A DNA stretch of 64,000 nt from positions 21,851,361 to 21,915,360 of the forward strand of contig NC_089792.1 in assembly GCF_040412425.1 (NCBI RefSeq), given 5' to 3'. The DNA is from Macrobrachium rosenbergii (taxonomy: Eukaryota > Arthropoda > Malacostraca > Decapoda > Palaemonidae). Positions 1-11,624 of this stretch are shown here, piece after piece (positions within the stretch are counted from its first letter, which is position 1; every line of letters begins with the position of its first letter). The position numbers and the translations under genes were made by a program. The notes under the pieces were generated by a model. The model ran no database searches and was not told the origin of the DNA. It was given only the letters and a program-made list of their open reading frames with translations.

Positions 1-26
1 ACCCCCGTCAAACCGGGGACTGCCTT
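1..26. mobile_element. end of a pogo/Tigger-like MITE
   Basis: Positions 7-26 read inward from the right as AGGCAGTCCCCGGTTTGACG, the same terminal sequence as at 661 and 10618. A TA follows immediately. The rest of the element is outside the window. Confidence 0.5.
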
Positions 27-329
27 ATGTATATGTATATAAGTATATATATATATATATATACACATATATAAAGTATAAATGTATATATATATATATG
101 GGGAGAGAGAGAGAGAGAATGGTGAATCTTGTCTATCTATAATACACTAAAACAGTTAATGCACAGTGGAACAGCTTGAGTGACGTAGATGAGCAGTGGC
201 TGTCCCATTGTCTGGCTAACCTCTTCTTATACTAACCTTGGTTATGTGTAAGTATACTGGTATCACAATAATTGATTTCCTCAACTGCATACCCTCAGAA
301 ATAACAGACTTTTTCCATTTTCTTGAAAG

Positions 330-494
330 GATGGCTCCCTGCCAGAATAGCCTTGGCCATAATGGCATGGCTGGGATTCATGAATCTTTACTTAACGAGA
401 GTCAACGTCTCAGTGATTCTCGTCGCCATGGTCAAAAGGAACCATTCTTCCAGCGTCCACTGCTCCTGTCTACAAAAGGACAACATTTCGACAG
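330..494 (+). CDS. SLC17-like transporter, TM1 exon
   Basis: The acceptor is a pyrimidine tract ending TTCTTGAAAG at 329 and the donor is ACAG|gtaaaa at 495. The exon is 165 bp, entered and left in phase 1. It encodes the end of the cytoplasmic N-terminus (WLPAR), TM1 (IALAIMAWLGFMNLYL), the conserved TRVNVS with the membrane Arg that SLC17 proteins use for anion binding, and the first luminal loop. The loop has two N-glycosylation sequons (NHS and NIS), as expected for the family. The exon with the initiator Met must lie upstream of the window, because a single base of the first codon comes from a preceding exon. Confidence 0.87.
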
Positions 495-586
495 GTAAAA
501 ATGCACCTCTCTTTTATCTTACTCTCATTTATCTATATACTGTATCATGTACAGCTTGACTTGATTACTAACACCTATCTATAAGT

Positions 587-589
<3 letters not shown>

Positions 590-660
<71 letters not shown>
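590..660. repeat. (TA)n microsatellite, left of MITE
   Basis: About 35 uninterrupted TA units directly abutting the inverted-repeat element at 661. Confidence 0.95.
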
Positions 661-663
<3 letters not shown>

Positions 664-958
664 GCAGTCCCTGGTTAACAGCAGGCTCAGTCAATGGCAA
701 TCCAGTTTTATGGCACTTGTCTAGCGACGAAAATCGGCAATTTTCGGCGCCAAAAATCGCCGAGTTCCGCTTATCGGCGCCGATAATTGGGTATTGGCGC
801 AAATACATATCTAACAGAGGTGCCGATAACCGAAAATCGGCACTTTTCGGCGCCGATAATCACTGAAAAAGCACCGAAATCGCCGATTTTCGACTAGTGG
901 CGATTTTTGGTTATCATCACACGCCCAGAACAGAACCCTCGCCGATAACCGGGATTGC
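661..958. mobile_element. short inverted-repeat element (pogo/Tigger-like MITE) between TA arrays
   Basis: It starts CAGGCAGTCCCTGGTTAAC and ends GATAACCGGGATTGCCTG, which are inverted relatives. The interior is built of repeated, partly self-complementary TCGGCGCCGATAA-type words. The TIR resembles the element at 10618-10868. It sits inside a long (TA)n tract, matching the TA target of Tc1/mariner/pogo elements. No transposase is visible. Confidence 0.6.
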
Positions 959-971
959 CTGTGTGTGTATA

Positions 972-979
<8 letters not shown>

Positions 980-1043
<64 letters not shown>
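980..1043. repeat. (TA)n microsatellite, right of MITE
   Basis: About 31 TA units preceded by a short (GT)n tract at 959-979. Confidence 0.95.
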
Positions 1044-1046
<3 letters not shown>

Positions 1047-1754
1047 TTCTGAGTATCTTATCTCAAAATAAATATATGCCTGATATATCTGGTAATGATG
1101 ATTCATAACCCTTAGTCCTTTTCAGATGGCCAAGTTTTATTGTATCATAAATTTAGAATAGAAAAGGGAAAATCAATTTAAAATGAATTAATAATGCTTT
1201 GGTAACACCAGCATCAATACCCCAGGTTAATAATCAGTGTTATCTGTCATAATCACGCTGTCAGCTATGCATAGAAAATAATTACCAGCCTTATAAATTT
1301 CAATATTGATGCTCTCTTTTTTTAAGTAACCTTATATTTAAAACTGGTAATTAATTTCTCATTTGGAATGAGATTTATGCTGGTAATCTGAACTCATGAA
1401 TATTCAACATTTTCAAAATGGAAATGAAAATATTTTACCAAACTTTACAAATAAACAATAATTACAGTTTCTGATCCTTTGAACAGCAATAGAAAATAGT
1501 TAACTGTCATATATAATTCTACAATGGTCTCATTTTTTATGTAACCTTATATGTAAAACTAGTAACTGATTTCTCATTAGGAATTAGATTTATGACAGTA
1601 ATCTGTATTCAAAAATATTCCACAACATTTCCTCAAACTCGAAACAAAAGTATCTAAGAGAATTTACAAATATGCACTAATTAATGGCTCTGATCTTTGA
1701 ACTGCAAAGCATGAAATAATATTAATTTGTGAGACACTGAATTGAATAAAGACT

Positions 1755-2010
1755 TTAGACTAAAGGCCAAGCACTGGGACCTATGAGATCATTCAGTGCT
1801 GAAATGGAAACTGACAGTAAAAGGTTTAAAAGGTTTAACAGGAAGAAAACCTCACAGTTGCATAATGATTCAATTGTTAGAAGAGGATGGAAAGTAAGAT
1901 GGATGAAAGAAAATATGAAAGGAGATGCGGTAAAAGGAACGAAAGAGGTTGCAGCTAGGGGCCAAAGGGATGCTGCAAAGAACCTTAATGGTACTAACCC
2001 CCTATGGGGG
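1755..2010 (+). repeat. dispersed repeat, decapod type
   Basis: The stretch from aggccaagcactgggacc to taaccccctatggggg resembles, from memory, a repeat common in decapod genomic and EST sequence. It contains a purine-rich reading frame but no recognisable domain. Class unknown, possibly part of a non-LTR element. Confidence 0.4.
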
Positions 2011-2299
2011 TGAGACACTGGGATCAAGTCCATTGCACATGTCAAAATCAGGACTCCACCACGAGAGATAAAGTGCTCCTCACAACATTTGCAACTGCTT
2101 ATGGGGTGCGTTAGTGGTCAGCTTGTCTGCTTTGCTTAGCTTAGTCAGTCAGAATCAGTTTGGGTTGGATGAACAGTATTTGTTGGGAGTCCTGGTTTTC
2201 CTTGTCATTAAATAATTCTGGATTTAGTTCAACACTGCAGTGGATATTCAAATATGGAATCCTCCTAACCAGGATCAATTAGTTACCCTAAAGAGTTAC

Positions 2300-2302
<3 letters not shown>

Positions 2303-2361
<59 letters not shown>
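2303..2361. repeat. (TA)n microsatellite
   Basis: About 29 TA units immediately before the tandem SINE-like block. Confidence 0.95.
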
Positions 2362-2363
<2 letters not shown>

Positions 2364-3270
2364 CTATTTATCACATCACCGTGATTCATATACAATCAGA
2401 AAGCTACAAACGTCCTTTAATATCCAATTCACTCTACCTCGGAAATAATATATTTTCATATATGTTACCGAAGGGGAATTTTTTTTTTTTTTTTTTAAGT
2501 TGATAATAAGTCCACCGTCCCGTGGGATCGAACCAGCGACGGACGAGGAATCAGGACTACAGTGACGCACTAACGAAATCGGCCACAAGAGAGGTATAAG
2601 TGAATAACATCTCCCGTCAACTCACCCGTCGAACTCAGGTGTTTTGCGTTTGGAGACGATATCCACCCACCTCTGCCATGTTGACCGTGTAGTGCGTTTG
2701 TCGCACGTAGCCATATTATGACTATTTATCACATCACCGTGATTCATATACAATCAGAAAGCTACAAACGTCCTTTAATATCCAATTCACTCTACCTCGG
2801 AAATAATATATTTTCATATATGTTACCGAAGGGGAATTTTTTTTAAGTTGATAATAAGTCCACCGTCCCGTGGGATCGAACCAGCGACGGACGAGGAATC
2901 AGGACTACAGTGACGCACTAACGAAATCGGCCACAAGAGAGGTATAAGTGAATAACATCTCCCGTCAACTCACCCGTCGAACTCAGGTGTTTTGCGTTTG
3001 GAGACGATATCCACCCACCTCTGCCATGTTGACCGTGTAGTGCGTTTGTCGCACGTAGCCATATTATGACTATTTATCACATCACCGTGATTCATATACA
3101 ATCAGAAAGCTACAAACGTCCTTTAATATCAATTCACTCTACCTCGAAAATAATATATTTTCATATATGTTACCGAAGGGGAATTTTTTGTTGATAATAA
3201 GTCCACCGTCCCGTGGATCGAACCAGCGACAGACGAGGAATCAGGACTACAGTGACGCACTAACTTATTA
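2362..3270 (-). repeat. tandem array of a ~350-bp unit with a tRNA-derived SINE-like core
   Basis: Near-identical units begin at 2363, 2719 and 3067 (spacing 356 and 348); the third is cut short. On the - strand each unit carries a Pol III-like region: a possible A box around TGGCCGATTTCGTTAGTG and a clear B box GGTTCGATCCC, followed by a T/A homopolymer. This is the layout of tRNA-derived SINEs. The units differ by a few bases and by homopolymer length, so the amplification is recent. Confidence 0.6.
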
Positions 3271-3494
<224 letters not shown>

Positions 3495-3568
3495 GTATAT
3501 TTATGTGTGTGTGTGTGTGTGTAGCAACCTGGTATTCAAGGCGATAGGGACAAATAACCACCTGCATA

Positions 3569-3721
<153 letters not shown>

Positions 3722-4055
3722 CATATATATACAGCAACCCCAGTGTTTGAACAGGATAGGGACCACAACCACCTGCGAATCACTAAATTCCCGTGAATAC
3801 TTGACATCCCCTCTAAAATGCTTATAACTGCCTATTTTAATCATTTAAACACCAAAGACCAGCTCTGAAAACATTTATAACTGCCTATTTTAATAGTTCA
3901 AATGCCAAACGTACATATACCTTAAACTACCATCCTACGCCAAATATACCTTAAACTATCATCCTAAAACACTTTGATATTTCAAAGTCATTTTACAACA
4001 TTACATTTAAAAATATACAGCTCACAGCTATGTGCGAAAACTAATTAAGTTACCC

Positions 4056-4059
<4 letters not shown>

Positions 4060-4134
<75 letters not shown>
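4060..4134. repeat. (GA)n microsatellite
   Basis: Pure purine GA tract with one GG interruption near 4087. Confidence 0.95.
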
Positions 4135-4137
<3 letters not shown>

Positions 4138-4299
4138 CATATATGCATATTAAAAATATTTAACACACTAGTGACTGTGCATACACAAAACTACAAAAAG
4201 ATTAATTCACAAAACTAGGTTCTAAGAATAGTATACATTAGCAGTGAACAAACTAAAATCATAAAAAAAGAGGGGAAACTCCCTAACAAAGCATCGCAG

Positions 4300-4455
4300 C
4301 TATGAGCCAATCAGCAACTTAGCAAAGCTGGTATCCTGCTCTGTGACTGGCTCTTCTAAGCCTTCCAGCCAATAGTATGTCGTGTTACAAGCCAATCATC
4401 ATTGCGGTAACATACCTGTGTGTGATTTGCCACTTCTAACCCTTCCAGCCAATAG
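4300..4455. repeat. short tandem duplication with four AGCCAAT motifs
   Basis: The words cttctaagccttccagccaatag and cttctaacccttccagccaatag recur about 75 bp apart, giving four AGCCAAT words in roughly 150 bp (4306, 4367, 4390, 4449). It resembles clustered CCAAT boxes but lies deep inside the transporter's first intron with no exon nearby. Confidence 0.5.
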
Positions 4456-4884
4456 CTCCCTTTCTATCTATCTGCCAAAGTGAGTATACTTCACTCCCAT
4501 TTACTTAACATCTGAACACGTTACCACCCTTTCTCAAAATACTTAAAACCCTCTTCCCAAAATTATCTTCCAATCGCAAACTCTTCTCATAATTGGTTCA
4601 AGAGCATATTAATTACGGAATATACACTGAGGTCACTGGAGGGTAGGAATGCAATGCTTAATAAAGTTAATTAGTTGTCAAAATCTTATGCAACTCTCTA
4701 AGAGAAAAATGAATACTGGAGACGGGTGAAGATAGGTGATGGTGTTCAGACATCAACACTGACATGAGTGTCATTTTCGTAAAGAATGGTGATACTACCC
4801 TAATAAAATTCTCCTTGCATTTTAATAATTCAATTACATTTCTATATGTTTATCAATTTGTTACTTTATTTTTTTTTTTTTAAT

Positions 4885-5040
4885 AAGTGAGATCTCTTCT
4901 TTCCGTATTTCCCTCACCTCCTCTTACTTCTTTCTAATGAACACCATATTCTTTGGAAACTTGAATGTCAAGTCAATGGCTTTTGTAGGTTTGTTCCACA
5001 TGAATACGGTTCATCTTCTGAATAATAATAATATTACTTT
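4885..5040 (+). mobile_element. 3' end of a non-LTR retrotransposon, 5'-truncated
   Basis: This stretch matches 27608-27760 closely (shared words include cttctttc, aatgaacaccata, ttctttgga, gggttcatcttctgaata) and ends in a TAA repeat, the usual tail of such elements. Only the 3' untranslated part is present. Confidence 0.6.
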
Positions 5041-5773
5041 CTCAAAGTCTTATCACCCCTTTCCCTGAAGAGGGTAAATTATCTTTCGAGATGTGAAATC
5101 AGAGACGAGGCCTTTAATTCCTGTTTATAATTAAGGTACTTGGCAAGGGTATTGTATACAATCTAAATTATTCGTTTTAAGCCTTATGTTTAAAGTTAAA
5201 GTACTGTACCTGACATGGAGATTATATACAGTATATCATTCACTGTGTAGGCCACAAAGATATACTGTATGAGGTATGTTTACATCGAAGTCTAAGCACA
5301 GTAATACACACATTCTTTACTTTTCTTTTTATCTATATTTACGCTACCGAATTCTCATTTATATTTTGATTATGTTTTCTCATTTTTTTTAAACAAAAGA
5401 TAAATACAGTATGTAGGGTATGTAAGTATGCACACACTCATTCCATGCTGTCAAAGAACTTGCTACAGCCTGTTTGGTTTTGTGTTGCCTACGTATGAAA
5501 TTCACGTTTTAAATATTTCTACAGTGATTTGAGATGAAACATCAATGGTGATAAAATATTTTCTTGTGTACTGTTATTTATATGTGTGACAATCATAGAG
5601 CCAACTAAACTTGTAATGAAGTACAGTACAGCAAATCAGACAAAGCAAAAAACATATACGCACGTATTCATTCGATGGCGTCATAAACTTCCTGGGTTTG
5701 TTTAGTTTCATGTTTTTATGTTTATGGTACAGTAACTGATATTTCATTAAAGGATATGTACAGTACTTATATT

Positions 5774-5838
<65 letters not shown>
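5774..5838. repeat. (GA)n microsatellite in first tandem unit
   Basis: About 31 GA units at the end of the first unit of the tandem duplication. Confidence 0.95.
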
Positions 5839-5840
<2 letters not shown>

Positions 5841-6357
5841 CTGGTATGTTTACATTAAAGCCTAATATAGTAACACACAACAGTCAAACTATTTTGTTCA
5901 TATTTTAAACCCTAGTATTCTTGTTTATATTTTTACTGCGTTTTCTATTTTTTTTTTTTTTTGGAAACCAAATTATTAATGCAATAAAGTCTGTAGGGTA
6001 CATACATATGCACACACTCATTCCACGCTGTCGGTGAACTTGGTACAATTTGTTTGGATTTGCCTCGCCTACATAGGAAAAAACCATTTTAAATATTTTT
6101 ATGGTGATTAGAGTTGAACTATCAACAGTGATGAAATATTCTCGTGTACTGCTATGTTTGTTAATCATACTTAGAATCAGCTAAACTTGTAATAAAAACG
6201 TTACAGTAAATCAAGCAAAGCAAAACAAAAAAAAAATTTTAACATACACATTCATGCATGCACTCATTCAATGGTGTCGTGAACTTCTTGGAGTTTTGGT
6301 TTCATATTTTTATGTTTATTATACAGTGATACATATTTCATTATAGGATATGTACAG

Positions 6358-6359
<2 letters not shown>

Positions 6360-6412
<53 letters not shown>
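6360..6412. repeat. (GA)n microsatellite in second tandem unit
   Basis: About 26 GA units in the position equivalent to 5774-5838. Confidence 0.95.
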
Positions 6413-6414
<2 letters not shown>

Positions 6415-6754
6415 CAAACTGAGGACTGAGGTATGCTTACATCAGCAAACAAACGAATCGGGACACAGCTGTTTTGTGAGTTTGAAGGATTTTACTTTAA
6501 CAAAGTATGTTACTTTACCTTTGTATGACCACTTTCCTTTTATGTACAAAAATAAAAATAATAATTCCATTAATACATTCGTTTCTTCTAGTGACTAAAA
6601 ATTTTTCCTAACTCTTTCAGTAGCAGGCTCAATCAGCTGATTCTGAGAATGTAAATATTACAAATGGTGGGAGGCTAGTTTTTTTTATACATACTACAAT
6701 GATAATACATCAATATAATACAGTATAAATGATTCTGTAAGTGCCTGTGATAGC

Positions 6755-6950
6755 TATTTGACTTTTGCAAATGGATACTATGAGTGTGAAACACCTGGGC
6801 TAGCCTAGGTCTACAGTTTGCACAGAGCCTACACATTTTTATTTCATGTATGGTAATATGATATGGTAACAACTGATAAGAAAGTTGCCGAATAAAATAC
6901 ATTAATGGTTACAAAACCATGGTATGCTGTGGGTAAACACAAGTAGGCTA
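6755..6950 (+). repeat. dispersed repeat family R1, copy 1
   Basis: Matches the reverse complement of 19215-19405 over about 190 bp; shared words include aaatggatactatgagtgt, aacacctgggcta, cctacacatttt and tggtaacaactgat. Unclassified, no coding potential. Confidence 0.65.
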
Positions 6951-7259
6951 TATGCCCACTGAACTGTCATTTACTATGGAGAAAAAAAATAGGGGTTGCA
7001 TTTTATTTCAAAATGTATTTGTGCAATATATTTTGTTACAAATATGGGGAAAAGTAGATAATTGCCTTTTGCATAGTTTTCAGTTTAAAGTGTGATGGTT
7101 GTTGTTCTATAAGCATACTGAGTGTTTACAGTTATGTGATACTGACAAGGTTGGGCGAAGAAAGGTACATTTATTCATTTTGATAACTGAAGGATTACAT
7201 TTTTCAAGTAAACCAAAAGCAAGAAGTCGCCCTCTCTGATGGAATCAAGTACTGTGCAA

Positions 7260-9000
7260 ACCGCCCATCTTGAACTGGGTATGGAGAACAAACTGGTTCT
7301 GAGGAGAGTTGATTCCAGTGCCACTCCTGCTGCCTACGAGGGGGAGCCTCCTTTACATAGAGTCGCTCCAGAGACAGACCAGGACACAGACGGGTCAGAT
7401 CTGGGTTAACCTTTTTGGTCGGCAGTGGGCTCTCCGAGGGGAACTTAGCATTTCCTCTGGCGAGCTAGAGGCAGAGAAGTGTCTTGCATGAATGGCTAGA
7501 CCAAAGCAAATTCTCTTGGCCAGAAACTAAAGAATTCACATGGTCCAAGACCCTATCTGCAAGCAAGCTGATCGAGAACCTGCGTTCCATCAGGGGTCCC
7601 CAAAAAGACTCGATGGCTGACAAATGGTCCGGAGGGAAAACCAAGGTCTCTTCCTCAAGATCAATATAATGCTGTATCATCTTAATGATTTCTACAAAAT
7701 GCCTTAGCAACTTCGGGATGTCTGAGTCCTGAGGCACAGGACTTCAGATCCCGGTCCTCCTGAGTCACCCACAGGAATAGTTCTAGGCTCAAGCTTCTGG
7801 AAATCCCCAAGGAGGTGAAGGGGGCATGTGAGGGATTGTGAGCAACCTTACCCAGCCTGTCGAAGACTGAGGTCCCGGCAGGTGAACAAGGTCATGGGTG
7901 GTCGTCAACTCATGGTGATGACGTCCACAAGGGTTGGGGAGCCAGGATCCGCCCACATGAACATGGGCAGGGGCTGTCACACGAGCGTGATCCAGCTTTC
8001 TTAGAAGCTGAGGCTACTACAGGAGACAATGACTGAGTGGAGGACCTCCTCTTGCCTTGCCCGTGTGACAAGAACGGGCCAGGGGAGAACCTGCACGCTC
8101 TCTGCTCATCCTCTCTCACTGGGCTGTGCTTGCAGCCAGGCCCAGGTCCCTAGACTAGGGACCCTTGCTGGCCCGGGTAGGTGAGCTACCGGGGCCAGTA
8201 CCAAGGGTTCAGAGAGCCTCTAGCATAGGTTGCTCCTGCACACCATGCAATGGGAGTGACCGTACTCATTGTACCGCTAGCAAGAGACCAGGCAGTAGTC
8301 TCTGCAGGGGAAGGCTGGCTACTGAAAGCTCTACAAGACTTCCCGTGGGCGGGCAAGGCAGCCTTTTTCTTCCTCCGCTTGCTAGCTTTGGAAGAGGAAG
8401 GGGAGGAGGCAACAACACTCGATGATAATGACGGCTTCCTTTTCCTTTTTTTCTACTCCTCCTTCTTGCCAAGGACAGCCTTAGACAGCAATGTGTGGAG
8501 GAGGACATCACCCAATGATGAAGCTGAACGAAGCCCCTGGGGGCACAATCACTGAAGCCAAGCGCAGTCACCAAAAACGTGGGGGCAGTCCTCAAGCAGG
8601 TGGATACCGTAACTGTAGAAGTCATCATGGTTACAGTCGAAGCAGTAACCAGAAGGCCTTTCACAATCTTTGCAGTGAACAATCAATACTTACACACTTG
8701 GTTCCCCGAGAGGCCTAAGGACGGCCAGAGCTCCCTAAGCCCCTCGGCCCCCACAGCACCTGCAACAGTGAGAGACTGCAGGAGAGGAACCGGGCTGGTC
8801 GTCTTTCTCCCCTCGGTGGTTCTCTACTGATATAGCAGGAGTAGTCAGTGTACACGAAACCCCTCCCTAGGGAGTGGTAGCAGCCAGCGGAAGTTTGGCC
8901 AGAGGGAAGAAAAACCCAGAGAGAATTTTCGATGTCACCAGTGGAGTATTGCACTCCATGGCACTGGAGAAACTTTCTTCTCTCTTCCTCCTCCTGTTGT
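7260..9000 (-). mobile_element. decayed retroelement-like coding remnant (gag-like), minus strand
   Basis: A relatively GC-rich island in an AT-rich intron with broken minus-strand frames. A Cys/His-rich stretch (C-x2-C, C-x2-C pairs) lies near 8600-8700, a Ser/Lys-rich stretch near 8380-8460, and a 90-residue frame at 7465-7737. The order, cysteine-rich then serine-rich, resembles gag-like first open frames of LTR or DIRS elements, but no enzyme domain is present. Frameshifts and stops throughout make it non-functional. It could instead be a broken host exon set. Confidence 0.35.
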
Positions 9001-10396
9001 TCAGAAGGCCATACCCAGAACTTTGAACATGGAATTACTGTATTTAATTACACTCATGCCCATGGATGAAAACATAGTGTGAGGATCAACCCCAACAGAG
9101 GAGAGAAACCAGTTACACGGACTGTCCTTCCCTGGCAGTGCCTGAGGACTTGTGGTTTCCTCTCCACAGTAGGCTTAAGTGATTAAAGGGTTTTTTAAAT
9201 AAATAAACAATCACACAATATGTTTAGAAAAAAAAAAAAGGAAAAAGCATAGGAAAGCGAACGGCACTCAGCAGAGAAGTGCAGTAGGCATCTTCACACG
9301 ATGGCAGCCAGAAGCAAAGTGGAGTGCAGACCAACGAATGGGCAGGGCTTCCCCCTACTGTCAGTAGTTAACGATCTTGCCTACAAGTTAAACGTCCACT
9401 CCAGCTCGTGTCAGCAGGCCAAATCCCACGTAAAGAACGAAGGTTTGTTTTTGTGTAAGAACAAAAATTCATTAAGCATATTGTTGAATGGTACCACCAC
9501 AGAAGCTTATCTACAAAGACCTCTTTAAAAAAGGTACACATTTTTGCATTACCTACCAACCTAAGACTTAGTGTTCCTTCTCTGAATTCATACAAGAGCT
9601 TTGGATTCAAACATTTCAAGTCTTTTGATGGAAAACAACAATCCTTATTCTTCACTTCTACTTCTAGTGTTTATGCAACAAAACAAACAACTTTCAAATT
9701 ACCACCCCTAGAATAGATGCTCATGGTATTCATCGTCTGTTCAAATGCCTAAGTAGGCTCCTTCAAACTAGCAAATAAATACAATCCCTAGTGGTTTGCA
9801 TCCTTGAAGGCAATATACATTAAAGCAATACAATAATGAAAAGTGAAACTAATAACTTAACACTCTCTTATTTCTGCAGTACCAATTGTCACCACAAGTG
9901 TACAGGTACCCTATACTATGCCCAACTTTACTGTCAATTTTATGAACAACATTACACAAAAAGAAAAATTTCCGCATATAATCTACATTTTGCAATGCAA
10001 ACAAATTAATTCTTTCAAATTAATTCTTTCTAAGATTCTACAGGTTCTCTCACATATAGTCATGAAACTAAGCAGTTCCTAAATAAGACTTCATTCACTG
10101 AATCAGAGGTAAGGACCAACACTGTCTGTAGATATAGACATCATAAATATAGATACAGATATAAACATAAATCATTTATCAAAAACTAATACTGTAGTCA
10201 CATTTCATGTTGATATGCTTCCTTTCAAGGAATCTTAACATAGCCTACTCTTTGCTTAACATTTTTTCTTTGTCAGTCATTCGATTTTAAAATGTCAACA
10301 TGAAAACATATGGATTACTTATATTTCCAGCATCTCTATGTAACCATCTTTTTTAGATCTGTTTGGTCCTTCAAAAATTTCTGCAACTGCTTTCAG

Positions 10397-10464
10397 GTTG
10401 ACGTTATGGACTGGGATGAGACAATCCAGGGATTCATTCTTGGGAGTTTTTTCTATGGACACAG
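10397..10464 (+). CDS. SLC17-like transporter, TM2 exon (about 10 nt short)
   Basis: The acceptor is ctgctttcag and the donor CACAG|gtaaaa. Reading from the first base gives VDVMDWDETIQGFILGSFFYG, the highly conserved luminal and TM2 segment of SLC17 (family pattern: W-D-x-x-T-x-G-x-x-x-G-S-F-F-Y-G-Y-x-x-T-Q). The last six bases ACACAG read Thr-Gln only in another frame. That Thr-Gln in phase 0 is exactly what the next exon (ATC CCT GGT GGA, IPGG) requires. About ten bases, encoding roughly Gly-Tyr-x-x, therefore appear to be missing between TATGG and ACACAG. The entry phase (0) also disagrees with the exit phase (1) of the exon at 330-494. The identity is secure; the integrity is not. Confidence 0.82.
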
Positions 10465-10617
10465 GTAAAACTGCTTTCCTGACCACAGGTAAAACTTTTT
10501 GTCCTCTTCTTTCTCTCAAGAAAGGTAATGTTCCACTCCTTCGGAGAATAACAAATTTTACTCTTAAAAGCTCCATCTAACTACTGCCACTGGTTTTAAA
10601 CTGAACTACCATTAAAG

Positions 10618-10868
10618 TCAGGCAGTCCCCGGTTTACGACGGTCCGGCTTAACGTTCCGAGGTTACGACTTCAAACTATTCATCAGAAATTACTCAATTA
10701 TAAAGGGCAATTTAACATAATTACAAAACACAATAAAAATTTGCAAAAAATTAAAAGCTCCCGTTTTCATATAACTACTGATTTATCCACTGGATTTTCA
10801 GTCCTCCTTTACGAAACTTTTGGTTTTACAGCACTAAAACAACCCCATCGTAAACCAGAGACTGCTGT
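10618..10868. mobile_element. pogo/Tigger-like MITE, complete
   Basis: The left end CAGGCAGTCCCCGGTTTACG and the right end ATCGTAAACCAGAGACTGCTG are inverted repeats of about 24 bp with few mismatches. The interior is about 200 bp, AT-rich and non-coding. It lies in the intron between the TM2 and TM3 exons of the transporter gene. Confidence 0.65.
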
Positions 10869-11468
10869 ACTACTAGAAAGGTTTTTTTGTCAATGTTACA
10901 AGCTAGGACTGTAGTTAATAAAAAAAATTATCCATGATTCTCTCATCTAATTCTCATAAGATTGGTAGGGAATGGTGCTGCTTAATCCTGTCTGAACCAG
11001 CAGTACTTTTAAGTCCTTATTCTCCTTTACATAAAAATACCCAATACAGTTGAGTAGTCCCAAATTCACATAATCTAAAGCAAACTCTGTGATTTTATGC
11101 CATTTTATTTTAATAAACTTAAACATGCTCATATATAAAAATTTTCTTCTTCCATCTGGGCTTCTATTATACATTACCTCAGAAATGACTGATGTGGGAT
11201 GTTTCCTATTATGGAAACTTTGGTACATTTTTCTCTAATAATGAACATATTATTCATAAAGAATGACCCAATTTTAATGTAACAAATAGTATACTTCATT
11301 TGTCTTTCTAAACAACCATTACATTAAGTCCTCCTGTAATAAGACTTTTCATTTCCAAATTTCATCTATAAAATATTCTTTAAAATCTGATGATCCATTG
11401 GGAACTGCAATTTTTGTTTCTGTTGCTCTTACTGATAATCCATATTATTCTTGACTAAAATTCCAAAG

Positions 11469-11624
11469 ATCCCTGGTGGAAGGCTTTCTGAGGTGTATGG
11501 GACCAAATGGGTATTTGGAGTCAGTATTCTGGGTGGTGGGATCTGCGCCCTCCTCTCCCCAATCATGGCTCGTTTACATTATGGTGCTTTCATCTTTATC
11601 AGAATCATTCAAGGTCTGCTGCAG
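11469..11624 (+). CDS. SLC17-like transporter, TM3-TM4 exon
   Basis: 156 bp, phase 0 on both sides. The acceptor is weak (ttgactaaaattccaaag, little polypyrimidine); the donor is CTGCAG|gtaagt. It encodes IPGGRLSEVYGTKWVFG, the MFS signature loop between TM2 and TM3, then TM3 (VSILGGGICALLSPIMA) and the start of TM4 with the conserved Arg in FIRIIQGLLQ. The last codon CAG puts Gln where vesicular glutamate transporters and sialin have the proton-coupling Glu of the pattern R-x-x-x-G-x-x-E-G. Confidence 0.92.

Larger units (their letters stand above)
5275..6431. repeat. tandem duplication of a ~570-590 bp unit with a (GA)n core
   Basis: Units begin at 5275, 5844 and 6432 with tatg(t/c)ttacat. 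Each holds the same order of words: a T-run, gcacacactcattcca, a ttaaatattt block, aactaaacttgtaat, a (GA)n tract. The two complete copies differ at perhaps one base in seven or eight, so the duplication is old. The third unit is only begun. Confidence 0.7.

Noticed and set aside
2490..2590. Functional tRNA gene with a GGTTCGATCCC B box
   Set aside because: No acceptor-stem pairing or anticodon arm could be drawn, and the sequence is repeated in tandem with homopolymer tails; a tRNA-derived SINE is more likely.
2362..3270. CRISPR-like or satellite array
   Set aside because: Only three long units with no short regular repeats or spacers, in a eukaryotic intron.
6350..6598. Frames with long Arg-Glu or Leu-Ser runs over GA/CT repeats (6264-6598, 48266-48544, 63213-63602)
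   Set aside because: Translations of (GA)n/(CT)n microsatellites, not RS/RE-domain proteins.
7484..7560. Apparent SLC17-like F-x-W motif (KEFTWSK) at 7484-7669 as a missing loop exon
   Set aside because: No following G-x-x-x-G-S-F-F pattern, no suitable splice sites, and the true TM2 exon is at 10397. The match is by chance.
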